NCBI GenBank assembly: GCA_017478245.1
Contig: JAFVDW010000117.1
Location: 1 to 58,038 of the forward strand
Length of the DNA: 58,038 nucleotides
Source of the DNA: Lachnospiraceae bacterium
GTDB lineage: Bacteria > Bacillota > Clostridia > Lachnospirales > Lachnospiraceae
Reading direction: 5' to 3'
Position numbers and translations under genes: made by a program. The notes beneath the pieces are model-generated. The model saw nothing but the letters and a program-made list of their open reading frames with translations, had not been told where the DNA came from and ran no database searches. The first letter of the stretch is position 1, and every line of letters starts with the position of its first letter. Below, piece by piece: positions 1 to 7,638 of the stretch.

Positions 1-2429
1 CCAATCATGACCTTGGCTTGTACCCCATCCTCTTTTGCCAGTGCAATCACCTCCCGCATACGCTGCATGGTGGTAGTCATCAGGGCAGACAGGGCTATGA
101 TCTGTGCATTATGCTCTTTTGCCGCTTGAATAATCTGTTCCTTGGGCACATCCTTGCCCAGGTCAATCACGCGAAATCCATAATTTTTCAGCATCAGCGC
201 CACCAGGTTTTTGCCTATATCATGGATGTCTCCCTCCACAGTGGCGATAATGACTACCGGCATGTTCCGGGTGTCTGTCTCCTGCAAAAGCAGGGGCTCC
301 AACACTTCTATGGCATTCTTCATGGCTTCTGCACTGGCGATGAGCTGTGGCAGGAAGTATTTTCCTTTGTCAAAATACTCTCCTACCAGATTGATTGCAG
401 GAAGCAAAACATCATTCAGCAGCACATCCGGCGCTTCTCCGCCTGCAAGTGCCTCCTCCGTAATCTTGGCTATGCCATTGCGATTTCCTTTCAGCACTGC
501 ATTTTTCAGGTTTTCCTGAAAAGCTGTCTCACGCTCTGCGCTCTCCGACTTCCCGGCATGCTTTATATCCGCCACAGCGCTTTCTGCTTTTGCTGCATCA
601 CTGCTTTGTGCATTTTGCGCTGCAAGTGCTAACTGTCTTTGCAGCTTTGCCTCCTTTTGTTCCCTGTTTTCTTTCACCTGATTCGCATACTCAATATATC
701 GAAGGTCTGTGCCTTCTTTGGCGAGCAGCAGATCCGTCGCCAGTGCACAGCTAACAAGCATCTCCTGTGATGGATTGGCAATCGCCATTGTGAGTCCCGC
801 CCGGATAGCCAGAGTCAGGAATGCAGTGTTTACATAGCTTCTCTCCGGCATACCGAAGGAAATATTGGACAAACCGCAGATGGTGGCAAACCCATTCTCT
901 TTACAATAGGCAATGGTTTCCAAGGTGTCCAACGCCGCACATTTATTGGCTCCCACCGTTGCCACCAGTCCATCTACCACAATATCTTCAATACGCATTC
1001 CCAATTCCAACGCCCGCTTATAAATGGTCTGGATGATTTGCTTTTTTTCCGCCAGGTTCTCCGGCAGACCTTTATCCGACAACGGCAGTAGAATGAACAT
1101 TGCACCATATTTTGCCGCTATGGGTAAAAGCTTTTCAAATTTTTCTGTCTCCAATGAAATAGAATTAATCAACGCCCTGCCCGGATAATGACGCAGTGCC
1201 GCCTCCAGCACATCCACAAAGCTGGAATCCAGAGAAAGAGGAAGATTCGTCACACCGGAAACCTCCTCGATTGCCCGCAGCATCATAGCCTTCTCATCAA
1301 TACCGCTCATGCCCATGTTGACATCCAGTATCTGGGCTCCGCATTTCTCCTGCTCTTCTGCAAATTGCACGACACGGTCAAAATTCTGTTCTCGAAGCTC
1401 TGCCTGAAGCGCTTTTTTACCGGTAGGATTGATGCGCTCACCCACAATCATAAACGGATCATTTAAACCAAATTCCACCGTCACGCGTTCACTGGTAAGA
1501 TATCTGATGCCACAGGGTCGTCTGGACGGCTTTGCAAGTATTTGCTCACCGTAAGCCTTATGCAATCCCGCTATATAGTCCGGCGTGGTGCCGCAACAGC
1601 CTCCCAGAATGGTCGCCCCGGCATTTACCAGAATCTGCATCTCCTCCACAAAGGTTGCAGCATCCATATCATAGCAGGTATTTCCGTTTTCATCCAGAGA
1701 TGGCAGTCCCGCATTGGGCTTTGCGATGATAGGAATGGTTGTCACGGATGTCATATCGGTAATTACCTGCTCCATATGTGCCGGTCCGGTGGAACAATTC
1801 GCCCCGATGGCACAGGCTCCCAGAGACTCCAATACAATGGCAGCAGTCTTCGCGTCTGTTCCATAAAGGGTACGCCCGTCCGTCTCAAAGGTCATTGTAA
1901 CCATCACCGGCAGACTGCTGACTTCCTTTGCCGCTATGAGTGCCGCCCTGGTCTCTGCAAGGCTCATCATGGTCTCTACCACAAGCAAATCCGCGCCTGC
2001 TTCCTCCAGGAGTATAATCTGCTCTTTATAGACATCAATCAGTGTCTCAAGCTCCATCTTGCCCATGGGCTTTAATTGCTCACCGGTCATAGTCAGATCT
2101 CCGGCAACATAGTCCTTCTGCCTTGTGCTACTGACAGCAGCCTCCTTGGATAATCGCACCAGGTCGCGAATCATCTCTTCCATCTGTTCTTCCAGATGAT
2201 ATTCCGCCAGTTTGATGCGATTGGCAGTAAAGGTGGGGGCGTACAATATGTTACTGCCTGCCTTCACATAATCTTTTTGCAGTTTCAGCATCACATCCCG
2301 ATGCTCTAACACCCACTGCTCCGGACAAACACCTGAGGGCATCCCTGCCTTCACCAGATTCGAGCCTGTTGCTCCATCAAGATAAAGTATTTGTTGCCGT
2401 GCCAGCTCCAAAAACTCATTTTTTGTCAT
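1..2429 (-). CDS. metH: B12-dependent methionine synthase (3' end outside window)
   Basis: Transfers the methyl group of methyl-tetrahydrofolate via cobalamin to homocysteine, giving methionine in the cytoplasm. About 809 codons are visible, starting at an ATG (2427-2429) preceded by a GGGATG-like ribosome site; the frame is open to the left edge. The homocysteine domain (about residues 1-300) carries the zinc motifs GANC and GGCCGT. A pterin-binding domain follows with GERINPTG and DVNMG. A charged Ala/Glu/Gln-rich linker (about 560-620) leads to the cobalamin module, whose DIHDIG motif lies near residue 732 (bases about 213-233) and supplies the cobalt-ligating His. The window ends inside the B12 domain, so whether a reactivation domain follows is unknown; many Firmicute versions lack it. 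No B12 or SAM riboswitch is evident in the roughly 190-base leader. Confidence 0.95.
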   Translation of the reverse strand, partial: MTKNEFLELARQQILYLDGATGSNLVKAGMPSGVCPEQWVLEHRDVMLKLQKDYVKAGSNILYAPTFTANRIKLAEYHLEEQMEEMIRDLVRLSKEAAVSSTRQKDYVAGDLTMTGEQLKPMGKMELETLIDVYKEQIILLEEAGADLLVVETMMSLAETRAALIAAKEVSSLPVMVTMTFETDGRTLYGTDAKTAAIVLESLGACAIGANCSTGPAHMEQVITDMTSVTTIPIIAKPNAGLPSLDENGNTCYDMDAATFVEEMQILVNAGATILGGCCGTTPDYIAGLHKAYGEQILAKPSRRPCGIRYLTSERVTVEFGLNDPFMIVGERINPTGKKALQAELREQNFDRVVQFAEEQEKCGAQILDVNMGMSGIDEKAMMLRAIEEVSGVTNLPLSLDSSFVDVLEAALRHYPGRALINSISLETEKFEKLLPIAAKYGAMFILLPLSDKGLPENLAEKKQIIQTIYKRALELGMRIEDIVVDGLVATVGANKCAALDTLETIAYCKENGFATICGLSNISFGMPERSYVNTAFLTLAIRAGLTMAIANPSQEMLVSCALATDLLLAKEGTDLRYIEYANQVKENREQKEAKLQRQLALAAQNAQSSDAAKAESAVADIKHAGKSESAERETAFQENLKNAVLKGNRNGIAKITEEALAGGEAPDVLLNDVLLPAINLVGEYFDKGKYFLPQLIASAEAMKNAIEVLEPLLLQETDTRNMPVVIIATVEGDIHDIGKNLVALMLKNYGFRVIDLGKDVPKEQIIQAAKEHNAQIIALSALMTTTMQRMREVIALAKEDGVQAKVMI

Positions 2430-2616
2430 AACAACACATCCCTTGCATACTTTTTCAATTTCTATATATCATAACACAGAATACTTTCCATCGTAAAGTA
2501 ATGATTGAAGTCTTTTTTCAGAATACTAACTTGCGAAAAATGAAATAATATGGTAAATTTTAGATATTGGGAGTACAACATTCGACAACTGTCGAGTAGA
2601 TGGGAGACATTTTATT

Positions 2617-3090
2617 TTGAAGAGAAGATTTCTTTGTTTTGGGTGTGCAATTCTTGCAGCACTGGCGCTTTGTGCCTGCGGCAGGGATTCTGAGATAACA
2701 CAGTTTAAAGATGCCATTGATAGCTTTTGCACAAATATTTCTACGATAGATACAGCAATCAACAATATTGATGCGGAATCAGACACTGCTGCATCAGAGC
2801 TTTTGCTTCATTTGGATGAATTGGATGCAGAATTTAAGACTTTTGGGGAACTGGATTTTCCGGACGAATTTAATTATCTGGAGCCCCTGGCGGACGAATC
2901 CTCCACCTATATGACGGAAGCCGTCAGCAGCTATCACGAGGTTTATAAGGATGACAGCTCCTACAATACCAGCAACGCCGCCTATGCGAAGGAAAATTAT
3001 GCACGCGCTTACAAACGCGTGCAGATTATCATTGCCTTTCTGCATGGAGAAGACCCTGAAAATATGGGATTAATCATTACCGAAGAATAA
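2617..3090 (+). CDS. putative small lipoprotein, unknown function
   Basis: I do not recognise a family. The 157-residue product begins with a positively charged, Cys-rich signal peptide ending in a lipobox (LCAC), so Cys21 is the likely lipidated residue and the protein should be anchored on the outer face of the membrane. The remainder is acidic and probably helical (FKDAIDSFCTNISTIDTAINNID), with no enzymatic motif. The start is a TTG at 2617-2619, chosen because GGGAG (2602-2606) sits 10 bases upstream and it places the signal peptide correctly. It is transcribed away from the methionine synthase gene and convergently with the DUF4870 gene; a hairpin at 3279-3322 probably ends transcription from both sides. 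Confidence 0.7.
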   Translation: MKRRFLCFGCAILAALALCACGRDSEITQFKDAIDSFCTNISTIDTAINNIDAESDTAASELLLHLDELDAEFKTFGELDFPDEFNYLEPLADESSTYMTEAVSSYHEVYKDDSSYNTSNAAYAKENYARAYKRVQIIIAFLHGEDPENMGLIITEE

Positions 3091-3151
3091 CTCTTACCAC
3101 TATACTCGAGAACTTTCCTATCATATAAAAAAGAATCCCGCTTGCGGCATT

Positions 3152-3258
3152 CTCGCGCAGAGCGCGGTTGCATTTGTGCAACATTTACGTTACGCGCGAG
3201 TGCGCATCCATAGCGGAGCGCTTTTTGTGTAATAGGAATTGCAGAGCAATTTCCTATT
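3152..3258. repeat. structured intergenic element with nested inverted repeats
   Basis: Between the lipoprotein and DUF4870 genes lie three hairpins in series. CTCGCGC (3152-3158) pairs with GCGCGAG (3194-3200) around a perfect inner hairpin GTTGCA-TTTG-TGCAAC (3167-3182). AATAGGAATTGC pairs imperfectly with GCAATTTCCTATT (about 3231-3258). A short direct repeat CCTATTACA follows. The arrangement is not needed for termination, which the next hairpin provides. It may be a non-coding dispersed element of the genome; this is inference. Confidence 0.45.
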
Positions 3259-3278
3259 ACATCCTATTACATAAAGAA

Positions 3279-3322
3279 AAGCTCTTTATTCTCCCGCTTT
3301 TGGGATAATAAAGAGCTTTTTT
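3279..3322. terminator. bidirectional rho-independent terminator
   Basis: AAAAGCTCTTTATT and AATAAAGAGCTTTT form a long stem enclosing TCCC/GGGA and a short loop, with an A run on the left and a T run on the right. It lies between two converging genes and can end transcription in either direction. Confidence 0.85.
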
Positions 3323-3341
3323 ACACCTTTGTTATTGATGC

Positions 3342-3629
3342 TTATTTCAAAAGATGAATCTCGCCAATCAGAGGAAGGCTCTGCTCTTTGCCCTGGCATG
3401 CCCAGATAAAGCTGATAATCCAGAATACAAAAAGCACCAGACTCAAGATTCCTCCAACAAATCCTATATAAGGAATTCTGGAAATAACACCACAAATAAT
3501 ATTTGCGATAAAAAGAACAAGAGACTGATTCAAATGGAACTTAGCACCCTCTTTATCACCGGCAAAGAAGGCAACCAACCATCCGATAATTGTCAAATAA
3601 GCAACAATACCTGTAACCTTTTTATCCAT
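3342..3629 (-). CDS. DUF4870-type small membrane protein
   Basis: A 95-residue integral membrane protein with three predicted transmembrane segments and the DUF4870/Tic20-like pattern: an N-terminal helix, a polar FAGDKEGAKFHLNQSL stretch between helices 1 and 2, then two further hydrophobic helices. Function is unknown. It is the last gene of a four-gene leftward cluster with DUF2752, DUF4190 and zinc-ribbon/TM2 proteins, 34 bases downstream of the DUF2752 gene. The shared context suggests a membrane complex or envelope role, which is inference. Confidence 0.8.
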   Translation of the reverse strand: MDKKVTGIVAYLTIIGWLVAFFAGDKEGAKFHLNQSLVLFIANIICGVISRIPYIGFVGGILSLVLFVFWIISFIWACQGKEQSLPLIGEIHLLK

Positions 3630-3663
3630 TTTTACTCTCTCCTGTCGTATTTATTTATTATCA

Positions 3664-4086
3664 TTAGACCATGATAATCTGAAATTGAAATTGAAGCACA
3701 TTCTTGAGTATCCAGTTGACAAGCACAATTCCCACTGCAACATACAGATACCAATTATGAAACTTCCAACCTTTTGCGTGAAACAAATGTAATCTTGCAA
3801 AGGTATAACTCAGCATAAACCCACTGTAGATCATCCCGGCATACAGCACCAGAGGATGATACCACAGAGACCTAAGGAAGTGCCCATGCAGCAGCTCCAA
3901 TGTCGCCCGTGTTCCTCCGCAGCCCGGACAATAAACGCCGGTCACATTGTGAAACACACATCCTGTGTCCTTAAACAGTGGATAATAGAGCTTGGAGTAC
4001 AGCCATATCCCAAGCACGCCTATCACAAGTGCCGCGATTCCATATAGGTATAGCTGTTCCTCCAATGTTCTTTTTTTCTTCATCAT
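3664..4086 (-). CDS. DUF2752 membrane protein
   Basis: A 140-residue membrane protein with the hallmark DUF2752 motif CPGCGGTR at residues 53-60, just before a transmembrane helix and a conserved GHFLRSLWYHPL segment. Three to four hydrophobic helices are visible. The paired Cys residues could bind metal or a cofactor or form a disulfide; the family function is not established. Its ATG overlaps the stop codon of the upstream DUF4190 gene by one base (TAATG), indicating translational coupling. Confidence 0.88.
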   Translation of the reverse strand: MMKKKRTLEEQLYLYGIAALVIGVLGIWLYSKLYYPLFKDTGCVFHNVTGVYCPGCGGTRATLELLHGHFLRSLWYHPLVLYAGMIYSGFMLSYTFARLHLFHAKGWKFHNWYLYVAVGIVLVNWILKNVLQFQFQIIMV

Positions 4087-4523
4087 TACATGTTTTCCAA
4101 AATCTGGTTATAAAGCTCCGGATCGCTTCCGATTGCCGCAAAGCCAATAATCATCAGTATGATGAAAATAACCGCGATCACAAGTGCAATAATTGAGCAA
4201 ATCAAGCCTGCGGTTCCGACGCCGCTCTTGCCACGCATCTGCGCAATAATTGCACAGATCAAGCCTGCGATACCGAATACAATACCGATACCATCACAGC
4301 ATGCCAACACGATACCAATAATACCAAGCACTAAGCTGACAATCGCCAAAGGATCTGTGCTCTTGGCAGGCTCTTCCACCTGTACATCGTAGCCGGTTGT
4401 CTGATAAGGATTACTGTTCGTATTATCCTGATAGTAGTTATTCTCCTGAGAAACCTCTTGAGAAAAACCATTGTCCTGAACAGGCTGCGTGTTCTGTTCG
4501 TTGTTAAAGTTCTGTCCGTCCAT
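4086..4523 (-). CDS. DUF4190-type membrane protein with Asn/Gln-rich N-terminus
   Basis: About 145 residues. The N-terminal roughly 50 residues are Asn/Gln/Asp-rich and disordered-looking. Two hydrophobic helices follow, separated by a short Gly-rich turn, in the DUF4190 pattern (DPLAIVSLVLGIIGIVLACC ... GTAGLICSIIALVIAVIFII). I start at the ATG at 4521-4523 because AAAGGAGATTAAA precedes it at ideal spacing; an ATG 36 bases further upstream has no such site. Function is unknown. It is coupled to the DUF2752 gene and follows the TM2 gene closely, so the products probably act together in the membrane. Confidence 0.82.
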   Translation of the reverse strand: MDGQNFNNEQNTQPVQDNGFSQEVSQENNYYQDNTNSNPYQTTGYDVQVEEPAKSTDPLAIVSLVLGIIGIVLACCDGIGIVFGIAGLICAIIAQMRGKSGVGTAGLICSIIALVIAVIFIILMIIGFAAIGSDPELYNQILENM

Positions 4524-4559
4524 TTTAATCTCCTTTTCTTTGGCGGGATACACCCGCAT

Positions 4560-5006
4560 TTATTCTGTTAATGGAATTCCATTAGCATCCGTATTGATTT
4601 TACCGGTGAGAATCATGATGCCCTCTACAAGCCCCCAGATACTGACTCCCATAACGAGAAAGACTCCGACTACAATACAGCTCAGTACAATTCCCACGAT
4701 TGTGAGCACCAACTGGGTAATAGCCTTAGACGTATATCCAAGATAGAAATTATGTATACCAAATCCACCCAGAAAAATACCCAACAATCCGGCTGCAATC
4801 TTAGATTTCGCCTCACCGTTTGCTGTAGATGCAGACACCGTTGTGGACGGCACTCCGCAAGATAAACATACACCAGAGCCGGGCTGAAGTGCCTTGCCAC
4901 AATTGTGGCAATAATTAAGTCCCCGTCCTTTTGCGACACCACATTTTACACACATAACTGCTTCGTCTGTCATATATGCTTCGCCACAATTTTTACAATA
5001 GTACAT
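4560..5006 (-). CDS. double zinc-ribbon TM2 domain membrane protein
   Basis: A 148-residue protein. Two zinc-ribbon knuckles (C4-C7/C19-C22 and C33-C36/C47-C50) come first, then a Ser/Thr-rich linker, then a TM2 domain of two helices with the signature GGFGIHNFYLG at 80-90. The ribbons should bind Zn and face the cytoplasm. A GGGAGGAAAGAA ribosome site precedes the ATG. It is the first gene of the cluster with DUF4190, DUF2752 and DUF4870. Function is not established; TM2 proteins often accompany other small membrane domains of unknown role. Confidence 0.88.
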   Translation of the reverse strand: MYYCKNCGEAYMTDEAVMCVKCGVAKGRGLNYCHNCGKALQPGSGVCLSCGVPSTTVSASTANGEAKSKIAAGLLGIFLGGFGIHNFYLGYTSKAITQLVLTIVGIVLSCIVVGVFLVMGVSIWGLVEGIMILTGKINTDANGIPLTE

Positions 5007-5076
5007 TTCTTTCCCTCCTCAATATACGACATCGAGTCTCGTGTGTGAACTACACTTCAAAATATATGCTTGTATC

Positions 5077-6087
5077 TTAGAAGCGATTCTCATTAGCAGC
5101 TTCTTCGATAGACACAGCTACTGCTACAGTCATTCCAACCATGGGGTTGTTGCCGGCACCGATGAGACCCATCATCTCCACATGTGCAGGAACGGAAGAA
5201 GAACCTGCAAACTGTGCGTCAGAGTGCATACGCCCCAAGGTATCTGTCATACCGTAGGAAGCAGGACCTGCAGCCATGTTATCCGGATGAAGAGTACGTC
5301 CGGTACCGCCGCCGGATGCAACAGAGAAATACTTCTTACCCTGCTCAATACACTCTTTCTTATAAGTACCTGCAACAGGATGCTGGAATCTGGTAGGGTT
5401 AGTGGAGTTACCGGTGATAGATACATCTACACCCTCCTTGTGCATGATTGCAACACCCTCACAGACATCATTGGCACCATAGCAGTTTACCTTTGCGCGG
5501 AGTCCGTCAGAATATGCAGTGCGGGAAATCTCCTTTACAGTGTTGGTGTAAGGATCATACTCTGTCTCAACGAAGGTAAATCCGTTGATACGAGAAATAA
5601 TCTGTGCCGCATCCTTTCCAAGACCATTCAAGATAACGCGCAGCGGCTTCTGGCGAACCTTGTTAGCCTTCTCTGCGATACCGATAGCACCCTCTGCTGC
5701 AGCAAAGGACTCATGACCTGCCAGGAAACAGAAGCACTCAGTCTCCTCCTCCAACAGCATCTTACCCAAATTACCATGACCAAGACCCACCTTACGGGTA
5801 TCAGCAACAGAGCCGGGAATACAGAATGCCTGGAGTCCCTCTCCGATTGCTGCAGCCGCATCAGCAGCTTTTCTGCAATTCTTCTTAATAGCGATTGCTG
5901 CGCCTACTGTATAAGCCCAACAAGCATTCTCAAAGCAGATCGGCTGAATGCCTTTGATCTGATTGTAAACGTCAAGTCCAGCATCTTTGGTAATCTTTTC
6001 AGCCTCTTCGATAGAAGCGATACCATAGCTGTTCAGTACAGAATTGATCTTGTCAATTCTTCTTTCATATGATTCAAATAATGCCAT
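5077..6087 (-). CDS. GGGtGRT protein, unknown function
   Basis: A 336-residue soluble protein carrying the diagnostic GGGTGRT motif at residues 259-265 (bases 5293-5313), which gives the family its name. Other striking conserved-looking segments are GHGNLGKMLLEEE, FLAGHESFAAAEGA and a Gly/Met-rich C-terminus (MMGLIGAGNNPMVGM). No transmembrane helix or signal is present. It begins 18 bases after the NifU-like scaffold gene with its own AGGAGG site, so the two are almost certainly co-transcribed. Its biochemical role is unknown; pairing with an Fe-S scaffold suggests assembly or use of a metal cofactor, which is inference only. Confidence 0.85.
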   Translation of the reverse strand: MALFESYERRIDKINSVLNSYGIASIEEAEKITKDAGLDVYNQIKGIQPICFENACWAYTVGAAIAIKKNCRKAADAAAAIGEGLQAFCIPGSVADTRKVGLGHGNLGKMLLEEETECFCFLAGHESFAAAEGAIGIAEKANKVRQKPLRVILNGLGKDAAQIISRINGFTFVETEYDPYTNTVKEISRTAYSDGLRAKVNCYGANDVCEGVAIMHKEGVDVSITGNSTNPTRFQHPVAGTYKKECIEQGKKYFSVASGGGTGRTLHPDNMAAGPASYGMTDTLGRMHSDAQFAGSSSVPAHVEMMGLIGAGNNPMVGMTVAVAVSIEEAANENRF

Positions 6088-6105
6088 TGTAATTGTCCTC
6101 CTATC

Positions 6106-6798
6106 TTATTCCTGTCTGGGGTCGATAATCTTCACTGCATCAGCCACACGACCATACTGGCCCTTAGCCTTCTCATAAGCAGTATTGGGATCATCACCCT
6201 TCTTGATGAAGTCAGTCATCTTGCCAAGGCTTACGAACTGATAACCGATGATCTGATCGTCTGCATCCAGAGCGATACCGGTTACATAGCCCTCTGCCAT
6301 CTCCAGATAACGAGGTCCCTTCTTCAAAGTACCATACATGGTACCAACCTGGCTCCTGAGACCTTTTCCAAGATCCTCAAGACCCGCACCGATAGGAAGT
6401 CCGTCCTCAGAAAATGCACTCTGAGTACGTCCATAGACAATCTGTAAAAACAATTCTCTCATAGCAGTATTGATTGCATCGCATACAAGGTCTGTATTCA
6501 ATGCTTCCAAAATGGTTCTGCCGGGCAGAATCTCGGCAGCCATTGCTGCAGAATGGGTCATACCGGAGCAGCCGATTGTCTCAACCAGTGCTTCCTGAAT
6601 GATACCCTCTTTGACATTCAATGTCAGTTTGCAGGCACCCTGCTGAGGCGCACACCAACCAACACCGTGAGTCAAACCGGAAATATCCTTTACTTCCTTT
6701 GCTTTTACCCATTTTGCTTCTTCTGGGATAGGAGCACAGCCGTGATTGACGCCCTGTGCTACCGGACACATTTCTTCAACTTCCTTTGAATAAATCAT
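6106..6798 (-). CDS. NifU/IscU-like iron-sulfur cluster scaffold protein
   Basis: A 230-residue protein related to the N-terminal scaffold domain of NifU/IscU, which builds Fe-S clusters on conserved Cys residues. Visible candidates are C11, C21, C49, C56 and C77; the segment ETIGCSGMTHSAAMAAE around C77 matches the IscU region after the second Cys. The C-terminal part (about 120-230) is not typical of IscU and may be specific to this GGGtGRT-linked form. I start at the ATG at 6796-6798, which has GGAAAGGAGAT upstream, rather than an upstream in-frame ATG. No cysteine desulfurase gene is adjacent, unlike isc/suf operons. Confidence 0.85.
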   Translation of the reverse strand: MIYSKEVEEMCPVAQGVNHGCAPIPEEAKWVKAKEVKDISGLTHGVGWCAPQQGACKLTLNVKEGIIQEALVETIGCSGMTHSAAMAAEILPGRTILEALNTDLVCDAINTAMRELFLQIVYGRTQSAFSEDGLPIGAGLEDLGKGLRSQVGTMYGTLKKGPRYLEMAEGYVTGIALDADDQIIGYQFVSLGKMTDFIKKGDDPNTAYEKAKGQYGRVADAVKIIDPRQE

Positions 6799-6925
6799 GT
6801 GAAATCTCCTTTCCAATCTGGTCTTACGGTGCTACTGCTGATAGACGCCGTAGACATTGCTTTTATTCTCTCACATTTGAGGAGAAAAATCTAGTAGTTT
6901 GTCAAAAAAAGTTCATTTACTGCTT

Positions 6926-7591
6926 TTATTCCTTCTCTACAACCCCGGCATCTTTCTTAAATATGCTATTTGCCGGCACAACTCCTCTGACCATAGATGT
7001 GGGATAGACATTGGAATTGCGTCCGATGACAGTACCCGGATTCAGAACGCTGTTGCACCCTACTTCCACGTTGTCTCCCAACATAGCCCCCATCTTCTTG
7101 AGTCCTGTCTCATATGTCTTCTCTCCATCCTTGACTACCACAAGCGTCTTATCACTTTTGACATTGGAGGTGATGGAGCCGGCTCCCATGTGCGCTTTAA
7201 AACCAAGGACGCTATCGCCCACATAATTGTAATGAGGCACCTGCACCTTATTGAACAGAATCACATTCTTCAGCTCTGTGGAATTGCCCACTACGGCGCC
7301 TTTTCCCACAATCGCATTGCCTCTTACAAAAGCACAATGACGAATCTCTGCCCCCTCATCAATAATCAGCGGTCCATTCAGACAGGCTGTCGGCGCAACG
7401 GTGGCATTTTTTGCTACCCAGATATTTTCGCCTCTTTGTTCAAATTGTTCCGTCGGCAATGTATTGCCCAACTGAATAATAAAATCATGAATCTTCGGAA
7501 GTACCTCCCAAGGGTAGGTGATTCCCTCAAAGATTTCCGCCGCTATGGTCTCCTCCAGATCATACAAATCTGCAATAGTAATAGGATTCAT
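6926..7591 (-). CDS. left-handed beta-helix (hexapeptide repeat) protein, nucleotidyl/acyltransferase-like
   Basis: A 221-residue protein dominated by hexapeptide repeats of a left-handed beta helix (IWVAKNATVAPTACLNGPLI, VRGNAIVGKGAVVGNSTELK, VEVGCNSVLNPGTVIGRNSN). It resembles the C-terminal half of GlmU/UDP-GlcNAc pyrophosphorylase but has no nucleotidyltransferase domain or GxGTRM motif. It could acylate a sugar or bind a sugar nucleotide; the substrate cannot be read from the sequence. Ribosome site AGGCGG precedes the ATG. It is the last gene of the leftward run, 47 bases after the topoisomerase gene. Confidence 0.75.
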   Translation of the reverse strand: MNPITIADLYDLEETIAAEIFEGITYPWEVLPKIHDFIIQLGNTLPTEQFEQRGENIWVAKNATVAPTACLNGPLIIDEGAEIRHCAFVRGNAIVGKGAVVGNSTELKNVILFNKVQVPHYNYVGDSVLGFKAHMGAGSITSNVKSDKTLVVVKDGEKTYETGLKKMGAMLGDNVEVGCNSVLNPGTVIGRNSNVYPTSMVRGVVPANSIFKKDAGVVEKE

Positions 7592-7638
7592 TTCTTATCC
7601 GCCTTTCTGCACCCTCTGGTGCTTTATTTTGAAATACT

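Noticed and set aside
2430..2616. Possible cobalamin or SAM riboswitch before the methionine synthase gene
   Set aside because: The gap is about 190 bases and AT-rich; I see no B12 box and no S-box stems, only a plausible promoter (TTTACG-18-TATGAT on the minus strand).
5041..6072. Long open frame on the plus strand opposite the GGGtGRT gene
   Set aside because: No ribosome site, Cys/His-rich unlikely composition, and it mirrors the codon pattern of a convincing gene on the other strand.
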